64,000 nucleotides of DNA from Larix kaempferi (GCA_027924585.1 BSBM01000191.1:1984001-2048000), one strand, 5' to 3'. Numbered from the stretch's first letter, positions 11,249 to 23,976 are shown. Program-made: numbers and translations. The notes: a model not told the origin generated them from the letters alone.

Positions 11249-13666
11249 CCAAGTAGTCTCTTGTTTGGTGTTCCGATTTTTTGCTTCATTTTTTGCTTTA
11301 GCTTTTAACATTAGATTATATCACTTTTTAAGTTTTTTCACACACTTTTTCCACTTAGTTAGTTTTACTTTTCTAATAATTTGGTTTGTTTGCAACAATA
11401 AAAAGAATCACTACACTTTCCCAAAGTACGACACTAGTTGAAAGGGCTTGCTTGAGTAAGTAATGCTCAGAAAAGAGATTCGTAGTTTAGATTAGTTAAG
11501 CAACTTCACAAGTGGTTAATTTTGGTAAAACAAACCTAGACTTGGTTTCCCGTATGCTCTTGTCCACTATGGGCTTTGTCTAACCATCTGGATAATCAGA
11601 AAGGGAACTAAGTGACTAGTCTTAATAGGGAAATCCACTTAAGACTTGTTGTCCACTGAAGTTGCACCATGGTGGACAACTTGTGAACCACAGAAGACTT
11701 GAACAATATCATTGTTCACTCGCCAGAGTTCGGTGTTCATCAGGCAAATTTTTGCCCTTTGTAATAATTTGCATGTCCAAACCCCTACGGGGAAATTGTA
11801 ATAAATTGGTCTAACATGAGTTCTTTTTTAAAGAAGCTTGGTCTACCTTAGGTTTGCTATCATAGGGATACTCTAGAGTGTTTTTTCCTTAGGAATTATG
11901 CACTACTCGTCAGTGGTCTATAATCCTTGAATTTTTCACTCACACCCCCAAAACTGGAGTATTCACATGATGGTCGAACTTAGGGAGATAATTAAAGCTT
12001 GTATGTATTTTTTAAACATGCTAGCAATCAATAATGAGTCATATGGACATGCACTAGGTCCCCTAGGATTTTTGAGTCATTCTGAAAAAAATAAATTTTC
12101 TCAGTCTATGAGATTTTTTAATAGTTTAATTAAAAAAATCAAAAAGTGATCAAAGTTGGGAAAGGAGGTGAAATTTGGCATGGGAGTGCTCGTTTTCTAA
12201 CCCAGAGCACCCATAAAACCCCTAAACTCACTTTTCCTAAGTTTTGAGTGAATAATATTCACTTAAATAAATTTTTCTCCAAAATATTAAAAAAGAATTA
12301 TTTAATTCAAGAATAATGAATTTGGAGAAAATACAAACTCCTAAATAAATGGAAGTTTGTCTGGGGAGTTGGCTCTAATGACTTAGAAAAGACATTTATG
12401 GAAGATACCAACCAAATTTGAGAGATATTGAGCATTGATTGGAGAGCCATGAGGTGGCCTCCCTTGGGAATTGTGCCTTCCTTCATGAGGACGTTTTTCT
12501 TGAGGTGGCAATATCTTGGGCATTGGGAGGAGATCCCAATGTGGGAAGGGAGGCGTCTACCTTAGGTGGCAACCATCCCATCCCAAAGGGATCACCTACC
12601 ACATTCATTAAGGAGATTTGGATCTCCACTTGGCATTTATCAAACCCTAGTTAGCTCTCCCTCACCCATTCGAATTCCTCTTGGAGAAGATTATAAAAGC
12701 AAGGGAATGCTCCATTGATTTTCATGGATGCTTTGAAACTCTGCGATTTTGTACATTGTTGCTATTGTTAATAATATTTTTGAAGGCTTTGGAGGTCTAT
12801 CTTGCATTTGTGTTGGATTACATGCTCTCATGAGGTGATATTGTTCTTCTTCTTTCAATTTTTTGCTATCAATTGTTGTATGATGCTAGTTTACATGTAG
12901 TAGAAATAAGTATTCATTGTCTTTGACTTACTTATTTGTGCTTAGAGTTTATGAGATTTTGAAGTAATCAAATGTATTTGGATGTACTTAGATTCTTTGA
13001 ATTTCCTATCTTTCTAACACACTAGTCTACTCATCATCTATTGTTGTAAGGGCTGATTGTTGTAAGTTGTAGATCATAGGTCACAAGGAAGGCTTGGAAT
13101 TCGGTTGTTCCTCTTCTCCTTGGGAAACTATTTCTATCTAACATTTCTTGCATGCAAATTCTCCAAAGACATCTACGAAGAAGAGCATTGGGAAGCCAAA
13201 GCCCATCCATCTCCATTCTACAAAACTTTCTCTCCTTGCATTTTCTTTGTTTCATGCTTAAAAGATTAGATCTAAGAGCTTTTACTTTCCTAAATATTTC
13301 AGATCTGATTATTTTATGCATTTCAATTAGATCTACAATCAGAAATCATATTCATAAGTATATCTAGTTTCAATTTTTATACTTGCATGCTTTGAAATTT
13401 CAAAAAAAAAGTATAAAAAAAAATTCAAATTTTTTTTATTCTTTTAAATTCATTTCTATCATATTCTAATAACTTTTGTTTGCTGGTTTTTAGTAGGTCC
13501 ATCAGAAAAGAGGAGGAAACTCTACCCATTTTTCACCAGAAAACCTCCAAAAGGCACTTTTCGAGGACCTCTTTCTTCTAGTCTTTCAAATCCATCATTG
13601 TAAGCTCTTAGATCCAAGTTTAATGGACTAAGAAGCACTTCTTTACTTTCAGTACTTTGTAAAATT

Positions 13667-13721
13667 AATAAACGAGAGCAGTGGGATACTCAGCGCCCAC
13701 ACCCCATCCCCCAGGGGGGAT
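13667..13721 (+). other. AATAAA plus double hairpin of LTR1
   Basis: AATAAA at 13667-13672; hairpin 1 GTGGG...CCCAC at 13681-13700; hairpin 2 ATCCCCC-A-GGGGGGAT at 13706-13721. Confidence 0.65.
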
Positions 13722-14029
13722 TTGCATTTTTGTCTTTTTCATGAGATTGATTTTTCTAACTCCACAAGTTCACACACTCATTGTTGAAGTGCAGGGTGTA
13801 TACTTTTAACTTGTATTTCATATTTTAATCACTTCCTTTTTGCAAAAGTAACTTAGAGAGAAAACCATCCTTTGTCGCCACGAATTATGCTCTCACCTTC
13901 ACCTAAAGGCATGGTCGATTAGTGAAGGTTGACCAGAAAAGTGACGCATAAGTTTGGCCATTCACATATTTTCCATAAGCTTTGTCTTTTACTTTCATAA
14001 CTTAATTGTTTAATAAAAAGAACCTAAAG

Positions 14030-14080
14030 TCTCTTGAACTTAGCTGAAAAAGCAAGTCAAAAGCACTCTCTATCGGAGAG
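14030..14080 (+). other. CTCTTGAAC double-hairpin module
   Basis: CTCTTGAACTTAGCT...AGCAAGTCAAAAG pairs as a stem, followed by CTCTC-TATCG-GAGAG. Member of the repeated module described in the findings. Confidence 0.55.
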
Positions 14081-17000
14081 CACCATGGTCCTTGTTCACA
14101 AACTTGAATAAACTATTTCGCTTACACTGTGTATCCTTTTCCCACATGTGGGATACCCAGAAACATTCGGAAGCACTTTTTAACATTCCACACTTAACTT
14201 AATAAGTCATTTAATAAAATTAACATCCCTTTAAGATAAGTGAAAATCTGGCACTTCAACTAGACTTTGTGTGGGGAAATTATGCCTGGGGACACTAGAG
14301 CCACTGTACTGAGACCTTAAGGGCACCGTTAAACTACATCCCTAGTTGGTATAGCGTTGAACACGCTCTCGAGACTTCGAACAACCAACATGTCCTTGTA
14401 CGGAACCACCAATTTCTAAATTTCCGGACATTCCTCACTGTACCTCACGGTATATCGAGGGTTTTCCCTTTTTTTCCCTTAATCAAGTTTCACATTTAAT
14501 AAATCTAAAATCAACCAAGAGACAATTGCACAACATTTCCCTTTTTCAACACTTATCATTTTACACTATATCGACTCCATAAGGCACTGGTCCTTGCACT
14601 CTTTATTTGCTTATTATCAATATCAAGTATCGTGCATCTGCCCTTTTTTTTTTACAGTGATATTTAATTCATGCTGATAAAAGTTATTTAAACCTTGTTG
14701 CAATCATCTTGGAACCTTTTAATCACTACCCTAAAAACAACTCCTAAAAACATTAAAACACTTTAATCATTTACACAAGAACTCTAACAACCTTAGAAAC
14801 ATTCCTTAGGGACAACCCCCCTTGGCTTCATTGGGAGTTTTGCCTAAACGGAGGAGTCAAGATTAGATGACAGCCTTGACTAGAGACTTGCCCCCAAGGG
14901 CACACCGAGCAGTAGCATAGATTTCTGTTGCGTTAACCAGGTGTGCTAACCCAGCGGCAACAAGACTTATCTTTAAGAACTCGGGAGGTCGCTTAAAACT
15001 TGCCATAGAGTCAGGAGGTTGCCCAAAGCAGACCTAGGTCTCGCCTCGTAAGACCTCGTTGGACGCTTGGCATAGTGGCTATTGCACTCAGTTCAAGGGG
15101 ATAGGTTCTCGGTGGGCCACACAAAGAACGAACCCACTAACAACCATCACCAATTAATAATAAAATTTACCAAGAACAATTTCATAACATTTACTTTTTC
15201 GGCATTGCACTTATTTTGGCACCAGTCTCTATTTCAATCTCTTGTTGTGTTAAGATATTTGCTTTCATGATGATATCTGCTATGTTGTGAAGTATAAGTT
15301 TTGCTTTTGGGAAACATCAATTAACTCCTAGAATTCTTTCATTTTGCTTTTAGATTAAAAAACTTAGTTTCTTTTCTTAAGGACCACCCCCCTTGGCTTC
15401 ACTAGGAGTTGGCCTAGACGGAGGAGTCAAGATCAAGTGACAGTACGTGACTCTGGCTTGCCCCCAAGGACACACCCAGTGGCTTGAATATTTTTGCCAC
15501 ATGACCCGAGGTGTGTATTAGACGGCAACACAATCCATCATTCAGTGTAGGTGGAACTGTTACCAACTTATTTGTACCATAGTTGGATTATCTGAAGAAC
15601 CGCCATTTGACAAACATGATGAATGTTTGTACTCCAGTGTATCAGATGATCCAGCATTTTTGCCTAGCCAGTTTTTGTTTTCAGTCGACATGACCATGGC
15701 CCCACGGGGTTTGTAATAAAGTGTGCTAGTAGGATTTTGAGTGTCTCGGTCCCCCATGACTTGATTAAGCAACTAAGGTATTCCAAAGAGTTTTTTTCCT
15801 TGTCAATTATACTTTGCCTATAGCCGAGCTATAATCGATGAGGTTTTCTCCCGCTTCCTCCAAAGCTAGAATGCCCGATTTTGAAAATCTGAGCCGTAGG
15901 GGGTTATTAGAGTCCAACTAATGTATATAAGCCTACTAAACACTATTAGAATAGGTTTTGGTCATGTCCCAAGTCTCTAGGACCCTCAGAAAAAATTTCG
16001 AAAAAATTTTACCGGGTCCGTCGAATTTGGGTTTTTAATTTTTTTAAATTTTAATAAATTTCTCTATAGTTTAAATAGAGAAATTCCAAATTGTAATATG
16101 TCAGTCGTTCGGGGTCCGAATTCAGTAATTGATGGCTCGTTTCATAAGCCAAAAATCACACATGACCCATGGACCAGCTAAGCCCAAGTTTCGGATGTCA
16201 TTTAGGCCTCATAATTAATAATTTCTCAAAAAAACCAGTTACAGAGAAATTATTAATTAAAATAATAAAAATGATTATTTTGGAGATAATCCAAATCTCT
16301 CCAAAATAATCCAAATGGAATAAAGTAAAAGGCTAAATGACATGGCAAAAGACATTCATGATGATTCCAATCAACTCCATGAACATTCAGTGAGGTATCT
16401 AGTCAGCACCAGTCATCTCCTTCAAGAGAATTCGCCTCCCTTCATGAGGATTCACGATTTTATGATGTGGCATGTTTTAAATGGGCTGTTGATTGAGTAT
16501 TTATTGAAAGGTGGGCGCTTTCCTAGTTTTGTGGCCACCTCATGGGCTTGGCTACCTCATGGGCTTGGCTCCCTTATGAACTCGAGTCACCACAACTACC
16601 AACTCCAAGCTCCTTTCATGGTAGGATGATAATCACTATGGAGGAGTGGGGGGCACCTTGCTTAGGTGGAGGCCACCTCCCCACTCACACCAACCTCAAA
16701 CTCGAGTTGTCTATTGGATTGTGACTCCAAGCTTACCTTTGATTGGGAATTCGACTTCATGTCTATTGTTATTGGCTCTCTCTCAAGCCAAATTCGACTT
16801 AGGGTTTAGGTGAGTCTAGTTTGCTATAAAGAGAAGCCATTTGGGCTCTCTTCTCATGGATACTTTGATGCAAGATTACTCTGCACATTTTGTAATAGCT
16901 TTTGCTTCATATTTTCAATAAAGATTTCGACTTTGGAGGTCCATGAGCTTTCAATCTTTGGTGTGAATTCATCTCTTGTTGAGGTGACATCTTCTCTAAA

Positions 17001-17459
17001 CCCTTCTCTTAATTATGCATAGTATTTGATTAATAGCTAGCTTGTGAGGGCTATCTTTAGCACAATAGAGTAATCATTTGCAGTTCAAGCTGGTTATTTA
17101 TGCAAGTTTATCAAGATCTAAATGGACATGAGTAGTCGGTTATACAAATTGTTGATCTAATCTTGATCTTTCTAGCATACTAGCATTGTTGATCTCACTT
17201 GTTGGTTGAGTTGTGTGGGTTGTGATTAGGTGTTGCTTAAAGTGAAGGAGGGTAAGAGCTCGGTTCCATCAAACCCGTGCTTCATCTTCAAGTTTTGGCC
17301 TAACATTTTGTGGTTGCAGGATCTACAAGTTTCTCAAAAATCTTTTCATCTTAAGAAAGCTAGGAAGAGCTCTTCTCAAGTTTTCCATCCATCAAAAATT
17401 CTACAAATTTTGGTTACTTGTTACTTTGTGAGAAGCCTAGATCCATAAATTTGCCCATC

Positions 17460-17585
17460 TCTTTGGCATTCTCTCATCTCCATTCACCCTTCCATCCTCC
17501 CATTCGTTTTGCTCATTCTTTCATTCACCCATTCGTTTTGCCCATTTTTTCATTTATCCATTCGTTCTCCCCTTTCACCATTCTA
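17460..17585 (+). repeat. Pyrimidine-rich CATTCGTTTTGC minisatellite
   Basis: Units of TTCATTCACCCATTCGTTTTGCCC repeat about four times inside LTR3. The counterpart in LTR4 (38750-39110, purine-rich on plus) is much longer and explains part of the 800-bp length difference between the two LTRs. Confidence 0.6.
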
Positions 17586-18213
17586 CAAAGAAGCAAAAAC
17601 ATCAAAAAGTGGTTTGAGTATTAGTATTAGTTTAATTTCATCTTTAGAAGTTCAAAATCTCATGTTGTAGATCTCATTTAGGGCTCTTTACGTAGTTTAT
17701 TTTTTGCACTTTGTTATCATTCAAAAGTAGGCTTTATATACAAAAAAATATTTCAAATTTTTTATACTTTCGATCTCTTTCCCATCACTTTTAGGCATTT
17801 GTTGTTCGCTGCTCCATTTTACATTTCTCATAAATTCAAAATAAAATCTCATGCTTTTACAATTTAGATCCTATTTTTCAAGTTTAAACTTAGTTAGTTT
17901 CGAATTTGCAATTGTTTTATTTTGCTAATGTCTAATGGGTATATTGTTTGAGTGTATTGGAGTACATGTAGGTATTTGAAGAAGAAGAGAGCTAAGAGGA
18001 TCCTAATTAGAAGAGGAAGAGTAAGAGTAGAGCAAGAAGTCAAAAGCAAGGAGAAGTTGAACATAAAGCACTTTTGAAACCAAGACAAAAAAAAACCATC
18101 AATCTCCTTTGTACAAGCTATTTGATAAAGCTTTTTCTAATTATTGTTCTAAGTTCATTTCTTATCAAAAGACCTTTCAATGGCCTAAATCCCAAAGGCA
18201 TTTGTAATAGCTT

Positions 18214-18276
18214 AATAAAAGAGAGTTAAGTGGAGGAGTCCTCCACTTTTTTGGGTTTCTTCCCCATTTGGGGAAG
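18214..18276 (+). other. AATAAA plus double hairpin of LTR3
   Basis: AATAAA at 18214-18219; hairpin 1 with arms AAGTGGAGGA and TCCTCCACTT at 18228-18248; hairpin 2 CTTCCCC-ATTT-GGGGAAG at 18259-18276. Confidence 0.7.
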
Positions 18277-18675
18277 AGTGTTGTGTCTTGTGAGTTTAGA
18301 TCTTTTGCTTCATGATTTAGATTAGTCATTTTTACTTCATAGTACTATTTTCCTAGTTTTGACCAGAACAAGCTAACTTTGGGATTGTATCCCAAAGGCC
18401 ACATAGTTTTGTGGTAGCTTCTCGTTCCCCCGTTAGCCTCCTTGCCGAAGTTTCAGCTAGCTGGAAAGTCTCAAGGAATAGCGGTTCTGAGTAATCGACC
18501 TTGTTCGGAGGTTGATCCCACCTTAGATTAACATTTGTTTGGTAGAATACTAAGTCTTGCTTTCAGTTATCTTTAAGCTTCTTATAATATCTTATTGTTA
18601 TCATCTTTTACTTTCAGTCACTTACAAAGCTTCAAGTACACAACTGCTTCTTTTTTTCAATAAAATAAACAAAGC

Positions 18676-18723
18676 CTCTTGAACTTGGCCAAATCCAAGT
18701 CAAGAGCACTCTCTGTCGGAGAG
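18676..18723 (+). other. CTCTTGAAC double-hairpin module
   Basis: CTCTTGAACTTGG pairs with CCAAGTCAAGAG across a 6-nt loop; then CTCTCTGTCGGAGAG forms a second hairpin. Confidence 0.65.
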
Positions 18724-18774
18724 CATCTTAAACTTGCATTTCCCCCCCTGCATTAGGCATATTAGATTAGAAAG

Positions 18775-18826
18775 TCTCTTGAACTTTGGTTTTAAGACTA
18801 AGTCAAGAGCGCTCTCTATCGGAGAG
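18775..18826 (+). other. CTCTTGAAC double-hairpin module
   Basis: Second tandem copy in LTR3, with a longer loop (CTTTGGTTTTAAGACTAAG) between CTCTTGAA and TCAAGAG; then CTCTCTATCGGAGAG. Confidence 0.6.
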
Positions 18827-20429
18827 TTGAACTGTGCTCTTTAATAATAAAATACTTCAACTCACATTCCCTTTTAATTAATTTATTTTGGTCGATTGTC
18901 CAACACCCGTATGCTCTGCCAACCTGAAAGGGTTGGGCTAGTACTCGAAAAGGTGTTGGATTTTCTAAGCTTACAAGTGATAATCTAATTAAAAAACTTC
19001 ACCCCAATCCAAACCGGCGTCAAATACTGAGGTTGCTTCCTGAAACAGGTGGTGCCGAGAATCCACTAGTCAAACTCGAGGGCGGTCCAAACAATGGACA
19101 CCTATCCTCTGAATCTGGGTGCTCTCGACCTATCATCTAAGAGGTTGCTAGTATTTTTCCTGTTTGGTTTAACTTTTTTGATATCCTTGGTTATAGCCTA
19201 ATAAACAAGATCACTAAAACATTCAATAAACTAAGATTAATTCGCAGGACGATCTCACGAGCATCACCACTTTGAACTCTTGTATCAAGCAACCCAAGCA
19301 CTTAAGACTATCTTTGACTCCATAAGGCACTGGTCCTTGTCACCTTTGCCTTTTATCTATTTTTGGAGCATTTCTATTTTCGTGGTTGTCTTGCTTTAAT
19401 TTTATCAAAGTGGTTATATCTCGAATCGCTTGTCTCATATCGCAACGTGGATTGCTTATCTTGTGTTTATTTCATAAATTGTGATCTATCATCTAGAAAA
19501 CTCCTAAACAACATTCATCTGCATCACCCCATACAAAAAACACTTAAAATTCAGGAGCCTTACTGAAACTCTTTGTAGGGACTACCCCCCTTGGCTTCGT
19601 TAGGAGTTTGCCTAAACGGAGGAGCTGGGATTCAGGTGACAGTACCTGGCTCATTGCTTGCCCCCAAGGCCACACCTCTCCCCACTTCCAGTGAGGGAGA
19701 CAGCTTTCGAAAGATTTTTGCTGCTGGTGTGCAATCTGGCGGACAACAGGAACCACATGAAGACACCTTTACACATGATAGCGTGTACACTTATCCCGAA
19801 ATGGTATGTGGAAAGGCATGGGAGAGTTCTTTCCATTAATGATGCTTGGGCAAAGAGTGGGTTTTGAGTTGTGATTGCAATATGTACAATGAGGAGGGAG
19901 GGAAAAACTTTGATAGTTTATTCAAATTGTAGGTCTATTGGGCTCCTTCAACAAGTTTGATGCAATGTAAGAGAACAAAGACTTAATTCAATATGAATCG
20001 ATTGGTTGGTGGAAGATGCATGGGAATGGATCTCTAGAGCTCTAGCATCTTGCTATTCACTTGTTGTCTCAAATTGCTAGTTCCGCTATCACAAAGAGGA
20101 ATTGGTCTACTTATAGCTTCATTGACTCTATGAAGAGGAACAAACTTACTTCTAGGAGAGAGGAGAGGCTAGATACAGTGCATTGTTCCATATGTCTTAA
20201 GCAAAAGAAGAAACTAGAGTATTTGAAGAGACTAGCTACACAATGGGATATTGATCCAAAGGATGAGGCACAAGTAGATAGGGAGGATGGCATTGATGAG
20301 GAGCAACACAAATTGGTCAGGCAGTCACTGAACATTTTTTGAGAATGCAAATGAATTTGACTCTAATAGTGGCATTCCCATGGACAATGTTGATTCCTTC
20401 ATGCAACAAATGGATGCAAACGATTAGAG

Positions 20430-20855
20430 GACCAATGACATGAACATCAATGCTCATTTGATCTCTTTTTGTTACTTTTTGCTATGACAAACTTGAGTCT
20501 TTGAACATTGATGATTGAATCTTTGTTCCTTTAGTGTTTAACATTTACGATTTATTTTTTCCAATATATGATTTATGAATCTATGATGTATAAGTATCAT
20601 TCTATTTAATTTTGATGTATCACTAATCAATTTCTTTTTAAATTTCATATAATAAGAAATAGAATGGTGATTGATTGTCCTATTACAATTTACTTTCATG
20701 ATAATTCATGATTGTTACATGTCATTATTGATCTCAAATTTGTGATTGATTCAAATTTCATTGTTCTTGATTATGAATCATTTATCTTTTCATATATTCA
20801 AATTTGTAGTATTTCAAGTGGATTTCCCTATGATGGGGAGGACTCTGAAGTCCCC
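20430..20855. other. No gene seen
   Basis: AT-rich sequence between the hAT relic and the next LTR-like unit, possibly the hAT 3' flank. No coding signal. Confidence 0.4.
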
Positions 20856-23328
20856 TGTGATGTTCCCTAAAATTTGGGGGGTGTCTCTACATATCCCTCA
20901 GATGGATTCCCACGTTCTTGTATCCCCATGTCCTAGAAACTTGGCAGAACATTGGAATAAGAATTCCTCGATCGACAACCTTAAGAGACCACCATGATGC
21001 ATGTCCTCCCTCAAGAAATGACATTTCTTTGAATCGAAGTTAATTCCCTATTTTCTTCTTAGCATGTTGTTACCGTTCAAACTAGCAAGCTGGGCTTGCA
21101 AGTGAAAGGCAATCACATAAGAAACTTGGACTGCTGTCACCTTTCTCCAATCTCCTAACTTCTTCGGGATCCAATGTTGGTCCCAAGGGGAGAGCCCTTT
21201 AATGTACCTACCAAGTAGATGCCAAATTCCTTCCAAACACCTTAAAGCATAGATCAATGCCTCTAATGGAGTGAAACACAGAGTAATAGAGAGAGTTAGG
21301 ATGGTGCTTCTATAGTAGTTTTGGCAGTTTTACAGGTCTGTTTAGGGTTAAAAAAGATAGGCCCAGGATTTCGTGCCCAAAATTTTAGGGCCGCGGGAAT
21401 TTAGAGCCAAATTTTTGGGGTCGCGGTAATTTAGGGCCGCGAGAGTTTAGGTCCAAGATTTTAGGGCCATGAAAATTTAGGGCCAAAATTTTGGGGTCGT
21501 GAGAATTTAAGGCCGCGATAATTTAGGGCCGAGGTTTTAGAGCCGAGATTTTAGGGCCACGAGAATTTAGGGCCGAAATATTGGGGTCACAAAAATTTAG
21601 GGCCGCAGGAATTTAGGGGCGAGATTTTAGGGCCGCGAGAATTTAGGGGTGATTATTTAGGGCCGAAATTTTAGGGAAGCCAAAAAATGAAGAAAAATAA
21701 CTTTTTTTTTTATTTTTAGGGTTTTTCGTATAAAATTGCAGACCTAATTCTAAACCTAATTCTACCATGAAAATGCAAAATTACACATGAAAATGCAAGT
21801 TTAACCTAGCAATAATATTTACAAAAATTCAAACTAGGGTTTGATGTAGAGAAAATGGACAAACTTAGGGTTTTAATGGATGTTACCTCAAACCCTAGCC
21901 TTAGAGGAAGGTGACAAGCCTTCCTCTTGGAGGTAATTATCCTTGCTACTAGGTTAGAGCTTCTTGAAACAATCTCTAGGGTTGGTTTCAAGAGTCTAAA
22001 CTATGGCAAAGTTGGAGCTCCAAGGCCAAACTTTGTAAAAACCTCCTCTTGGGAGTGTTTTTAGTATGCAATACGGATAGAATAGCAGCAAAAACCTTAT
22101 TCAAAGAGAATGTAGCCCTAGGGCTACCATTCAATCATTCAAGACGCAAAATTGACCTACCATTCATCAAGCAAACCTTAAAAATGTAAAAGACTTACTT
22201 GAGCATAAGTTATTCCAACCATTCTAGTATCCACAAAGCATTAGCAAGACAAAGAAAGCATCCAACTTCATCCAAGAGCAAGAAGAATCATCCCTCAAGA
22301 GGTGCACATCACTTCATAAGGCCCTTCTAGGGTTAAAGAGTAGCATAATAAATTTTATCCCATAAATTGTGTGTAAAAATGAAATGAGAAGCTTGTATTT
22401 ATATGATCTCACACTCACTTTTTACAAAATAACCAAGCCTACATGCTTTAAAATGTCAATTTAAAATTAAAACATGTCAACTTAAAATTATAACATAAAA
22501 TAATCAAATCTGTGTGTAACTTGGGGCATTTTCACCGAAGTTCACCCAAAAGTGACTAAAATGACTGAAAATAAGCAAAATACTCCAAACTGAAGGTTGG
22601 AGTAGGCAAGGGGGGACGTCATGCCCCATCTAACCCCAACAGTAATGAAAATCCCTCAACGCCCCCCCTAATCAAGCAATGTAGTCCTGGAAGAAGGATG
22701 GCATCATCATCAAGGACAGCCAAGGAGAGAGGGCGTTGTTGAACTGGAGGACCGGGAGGGTGTGGATGGTGGCCTGGAGGAGAGGCATGAGCCTCGGTGC
22801 TGACGAAAAAGCCACCGCAATGATAGAACAAGGTGGGGTTCATGTGATCCAATGACCCACCCCTGAAAGCGTCGGACACCAACCTCAGGGCTTCAAGCCC
22901 TTTCATGAGGCAATCAGCAATGCCACTAAGCCATAGTACTCCCAGGAGAGGGACCAAAGGATATGGCCATAACCTCCACTCAGAAAATGCTGGATAACAC
23001 CCCACTTGGTCAAGAAAAAAAATGGCCCTCTCACCCTGGGGCACATCTAAAGGTGCGCTGGTACTGGTACCATGTAACACATGCACTCCAAGCATGTGTA
23101 GTATATCCCTATCGTAAGAATTTTTGTGATAATTTGTGCTACTATTATCCCATTACAATACAATCATTGTTCTAATTTCTAAAGAATCAAGTGCTTGGAA
23201 AACATAGCACTTCAACTTGTAATCCAACTTATTTTCATCTATTTTACATGCACAAATTAGCACAAGATAGACACAAGAATATGCACAGTTAAGAGAGGGG
23301 GTATTAAAATACACTTCGAAACATCACA
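20856..23328 (-). mobile_element. Putative solo LTR, 2.5 kb, no clear TSD
   Basis: The ends TGTGATGTT and AACATCACA are perfect 9-bp inverted repeats with TG...CA termini. A TATAAATA box on the minus strand (22396-22403) suggests minus orientation. The immediate 5-mers (TCCCC left, GGAGG right) do not match; GGAGG also occurs 14 bp outside the left end. It could be an LTR left by recombination between elements. It contains a TTTAGGG-rich minisatellite and an unassigned open frame on the minus strand (22619-23095, 158 codons, Pro/Leu-rich, no recognised domain). Confidence 0.45.
21381..21676 (+). repeat. TTTAGGGCCG minisatellite
   Basis: About 18 units of 14-16 bp alternating AGGGCCGAGATTTT and AGGGCCGCGAGAATTT, some with a GGGGTCG variant. 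Each unit holds ATTTAGGG or TTTTAGGG, resembling the plant telomere heptamer followed by a GCCG spacer. Confidence 0.7.
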
Positions 23329-23976
23329 GGAGGATACAAACAGTCAACAGTCAAGGCAGGGTTTGATCTCTTGGTTTAAGTGCCCTAGAGGTAAGTTGGA
23401 TTTGTAATGTAAAATTCTGCTCTTTTCATGTGACTTTCAGTCATCTCATATATAAAGAAGATTATTCTTGCTGGGGTTTTTATACCTTGAAAGGTTTTCC
23501 CCAAGGTAAAAATTGTGTTCTTGTGCATGCTTGTTCTTCTATCTTATTGTTGATGTTCTACTATTCTACTGTTGCTATATAATCTCAGATCTACAAGTTT
23601 AAAAGTCTGCTAAAAGGTTAAAAAGGACTGGCACTGCTAACAATCAGATCTATGATAAAAATTTAACATTTACACCCAGCAAAATTGGTATGGGACTGAA
23701 CTATTTCCCCCTTTTTCTACATTCATTTGATTCTAAATTTTGATGTCTTGAAGAAATTTAAAAAACTATTGCATCAAATTTTATGGAAAGGAGCAATTTT
23801 GCATTTCTGAAATCAAGATCTTGTTTGATAAAGTAGATCTAAGATGTGTTGTATGTTTAAACATTAAGCTACAAACAGAAATCTGAGACAAGCCACATGC
23901 AAACCAAATAAGTAAAACATTATTTGACGGTAGAATCAGCTAGGTAAAATTAAATAGAATGAGAAAAAGAGAACAC
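23329..23976. other. Start of DEG1 intron 3; no gene seen
   Basis: AT-rich, non-repetitive sequence directly after the exon 3 donor on the minus strand. No further DEG1 exon (the one with the GNSGGPL serine motif) was recognised here or farther left. Confidence 0.5.

Larger units (their letters stand above)
11647..14962 (+). mobile_element. Solo LTR1, 3.3 kb, TSD AGACT
   Basis: Starts TGTTGTCCACT and ends CGGCAACA, flanked by a perfect 5-bp duplication AGACT (11642-11646 and 14963-14967). Landmarks in order: TATAAAAG at 12692, GGCTTTGGAGGTC near 12785, AATAAA at 13667 with two hairpins to 13721, the CTCTTGAAC hairpin module at 14030-14080, CACTGGTCCTTGCACTC near 14585, and the CCCCCCTTGGCTTC block near 14816. 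No gag or pol is present. It lies inside LTR0, so it is the younger of the two. Confidence 0.85.
9916..15530 (+). mobile_element. Truncated long LTR (LTR0), split by a solo LTR
   Basis: 9916-11646 and 14968-15530 together look like a 5'-truncated member of the long LTR family. The order of landmarks matches the other copies: TATA-like TATTTAAGC near 10017, AATAAAAGGCTTTGGAGG near 10110, AATAAA plus hairpin at 11193-11248, the CCCCCCTTGGCTTC...CCCCCAAGG block at about 15388-15470, and the end GACGGCAACA at 15530. About 0.9 kb of expected U3 is missing on the left. CAATC occurs at 9911-9915 and 15531-15535 and could be the target duplication, but the left end does not start with TG. Confidence 0.55.
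15558..19748 (+). mobile_element. Solo LTR3, 4.2 kb, TSD GGAAC
   Basis: Starts TGTTACCAACT and ends GCGGACAACA, flanked by a perfect GGAAC duplication (15553-15557 and 19749-19753). TATAAA at 16825-16830, CAATAAAG near 16917 followed by CTTTGGAGGTCC, AATAAA plus two hairpins at 18214-18276, two CTTGAAC hairpin modules at 18676-18826, and the terminal CCCCCCTTGGCTTCG block near 19585. The first 450 bp match the reverse complement of 41000-41438 (LTR4) closely, so LTR3 and LTR4 form one subfamily. No coding region. Confidence 0.88.
15531..20429 (+). pseudogene. hAT transposase relic B, split by solo LTR3
   Basis: 15531-15557 and 19754 onward join across the LTR as IIQCRWN followed by HMKTPLHMIA, the hAT 'RW....TPLH..A..L.P..Y' region. 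The right part continues LIPKWYVE...INDAWAKSGF, then degraded sequence, then WWKMHG (near 20005) and QIASSAITKRNWSTYSFIDS at 20064-20125. The last is the hAT C-terminal dimerisation motif (A..RNWS..S.I.S.KRN.LT). The tail GIPMDNVDSFMQQ ends at a stop near 20429 after a one-base slip in a T run near 20336. Several stops show it is dead. The N-terminal part would lie left of LTR0 and was not found. Known role of the family: cut-and-paste transposition with 8-bp target duplications. Confidence 0.8.

Noticed and set aside
22619-23095. 158-codon open frame on the minus strand
   Set aside because: No recognised domain; lies in the U3 side of an LTR-like unit and has Pro/Leu-rich, low-information composition.
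1-23976. DEG1 exon 4 (FGLDHTLTTG / GNSGGPL)
   Set aside because: Read for it on the minus strand and did not find it; most likely outside the window.
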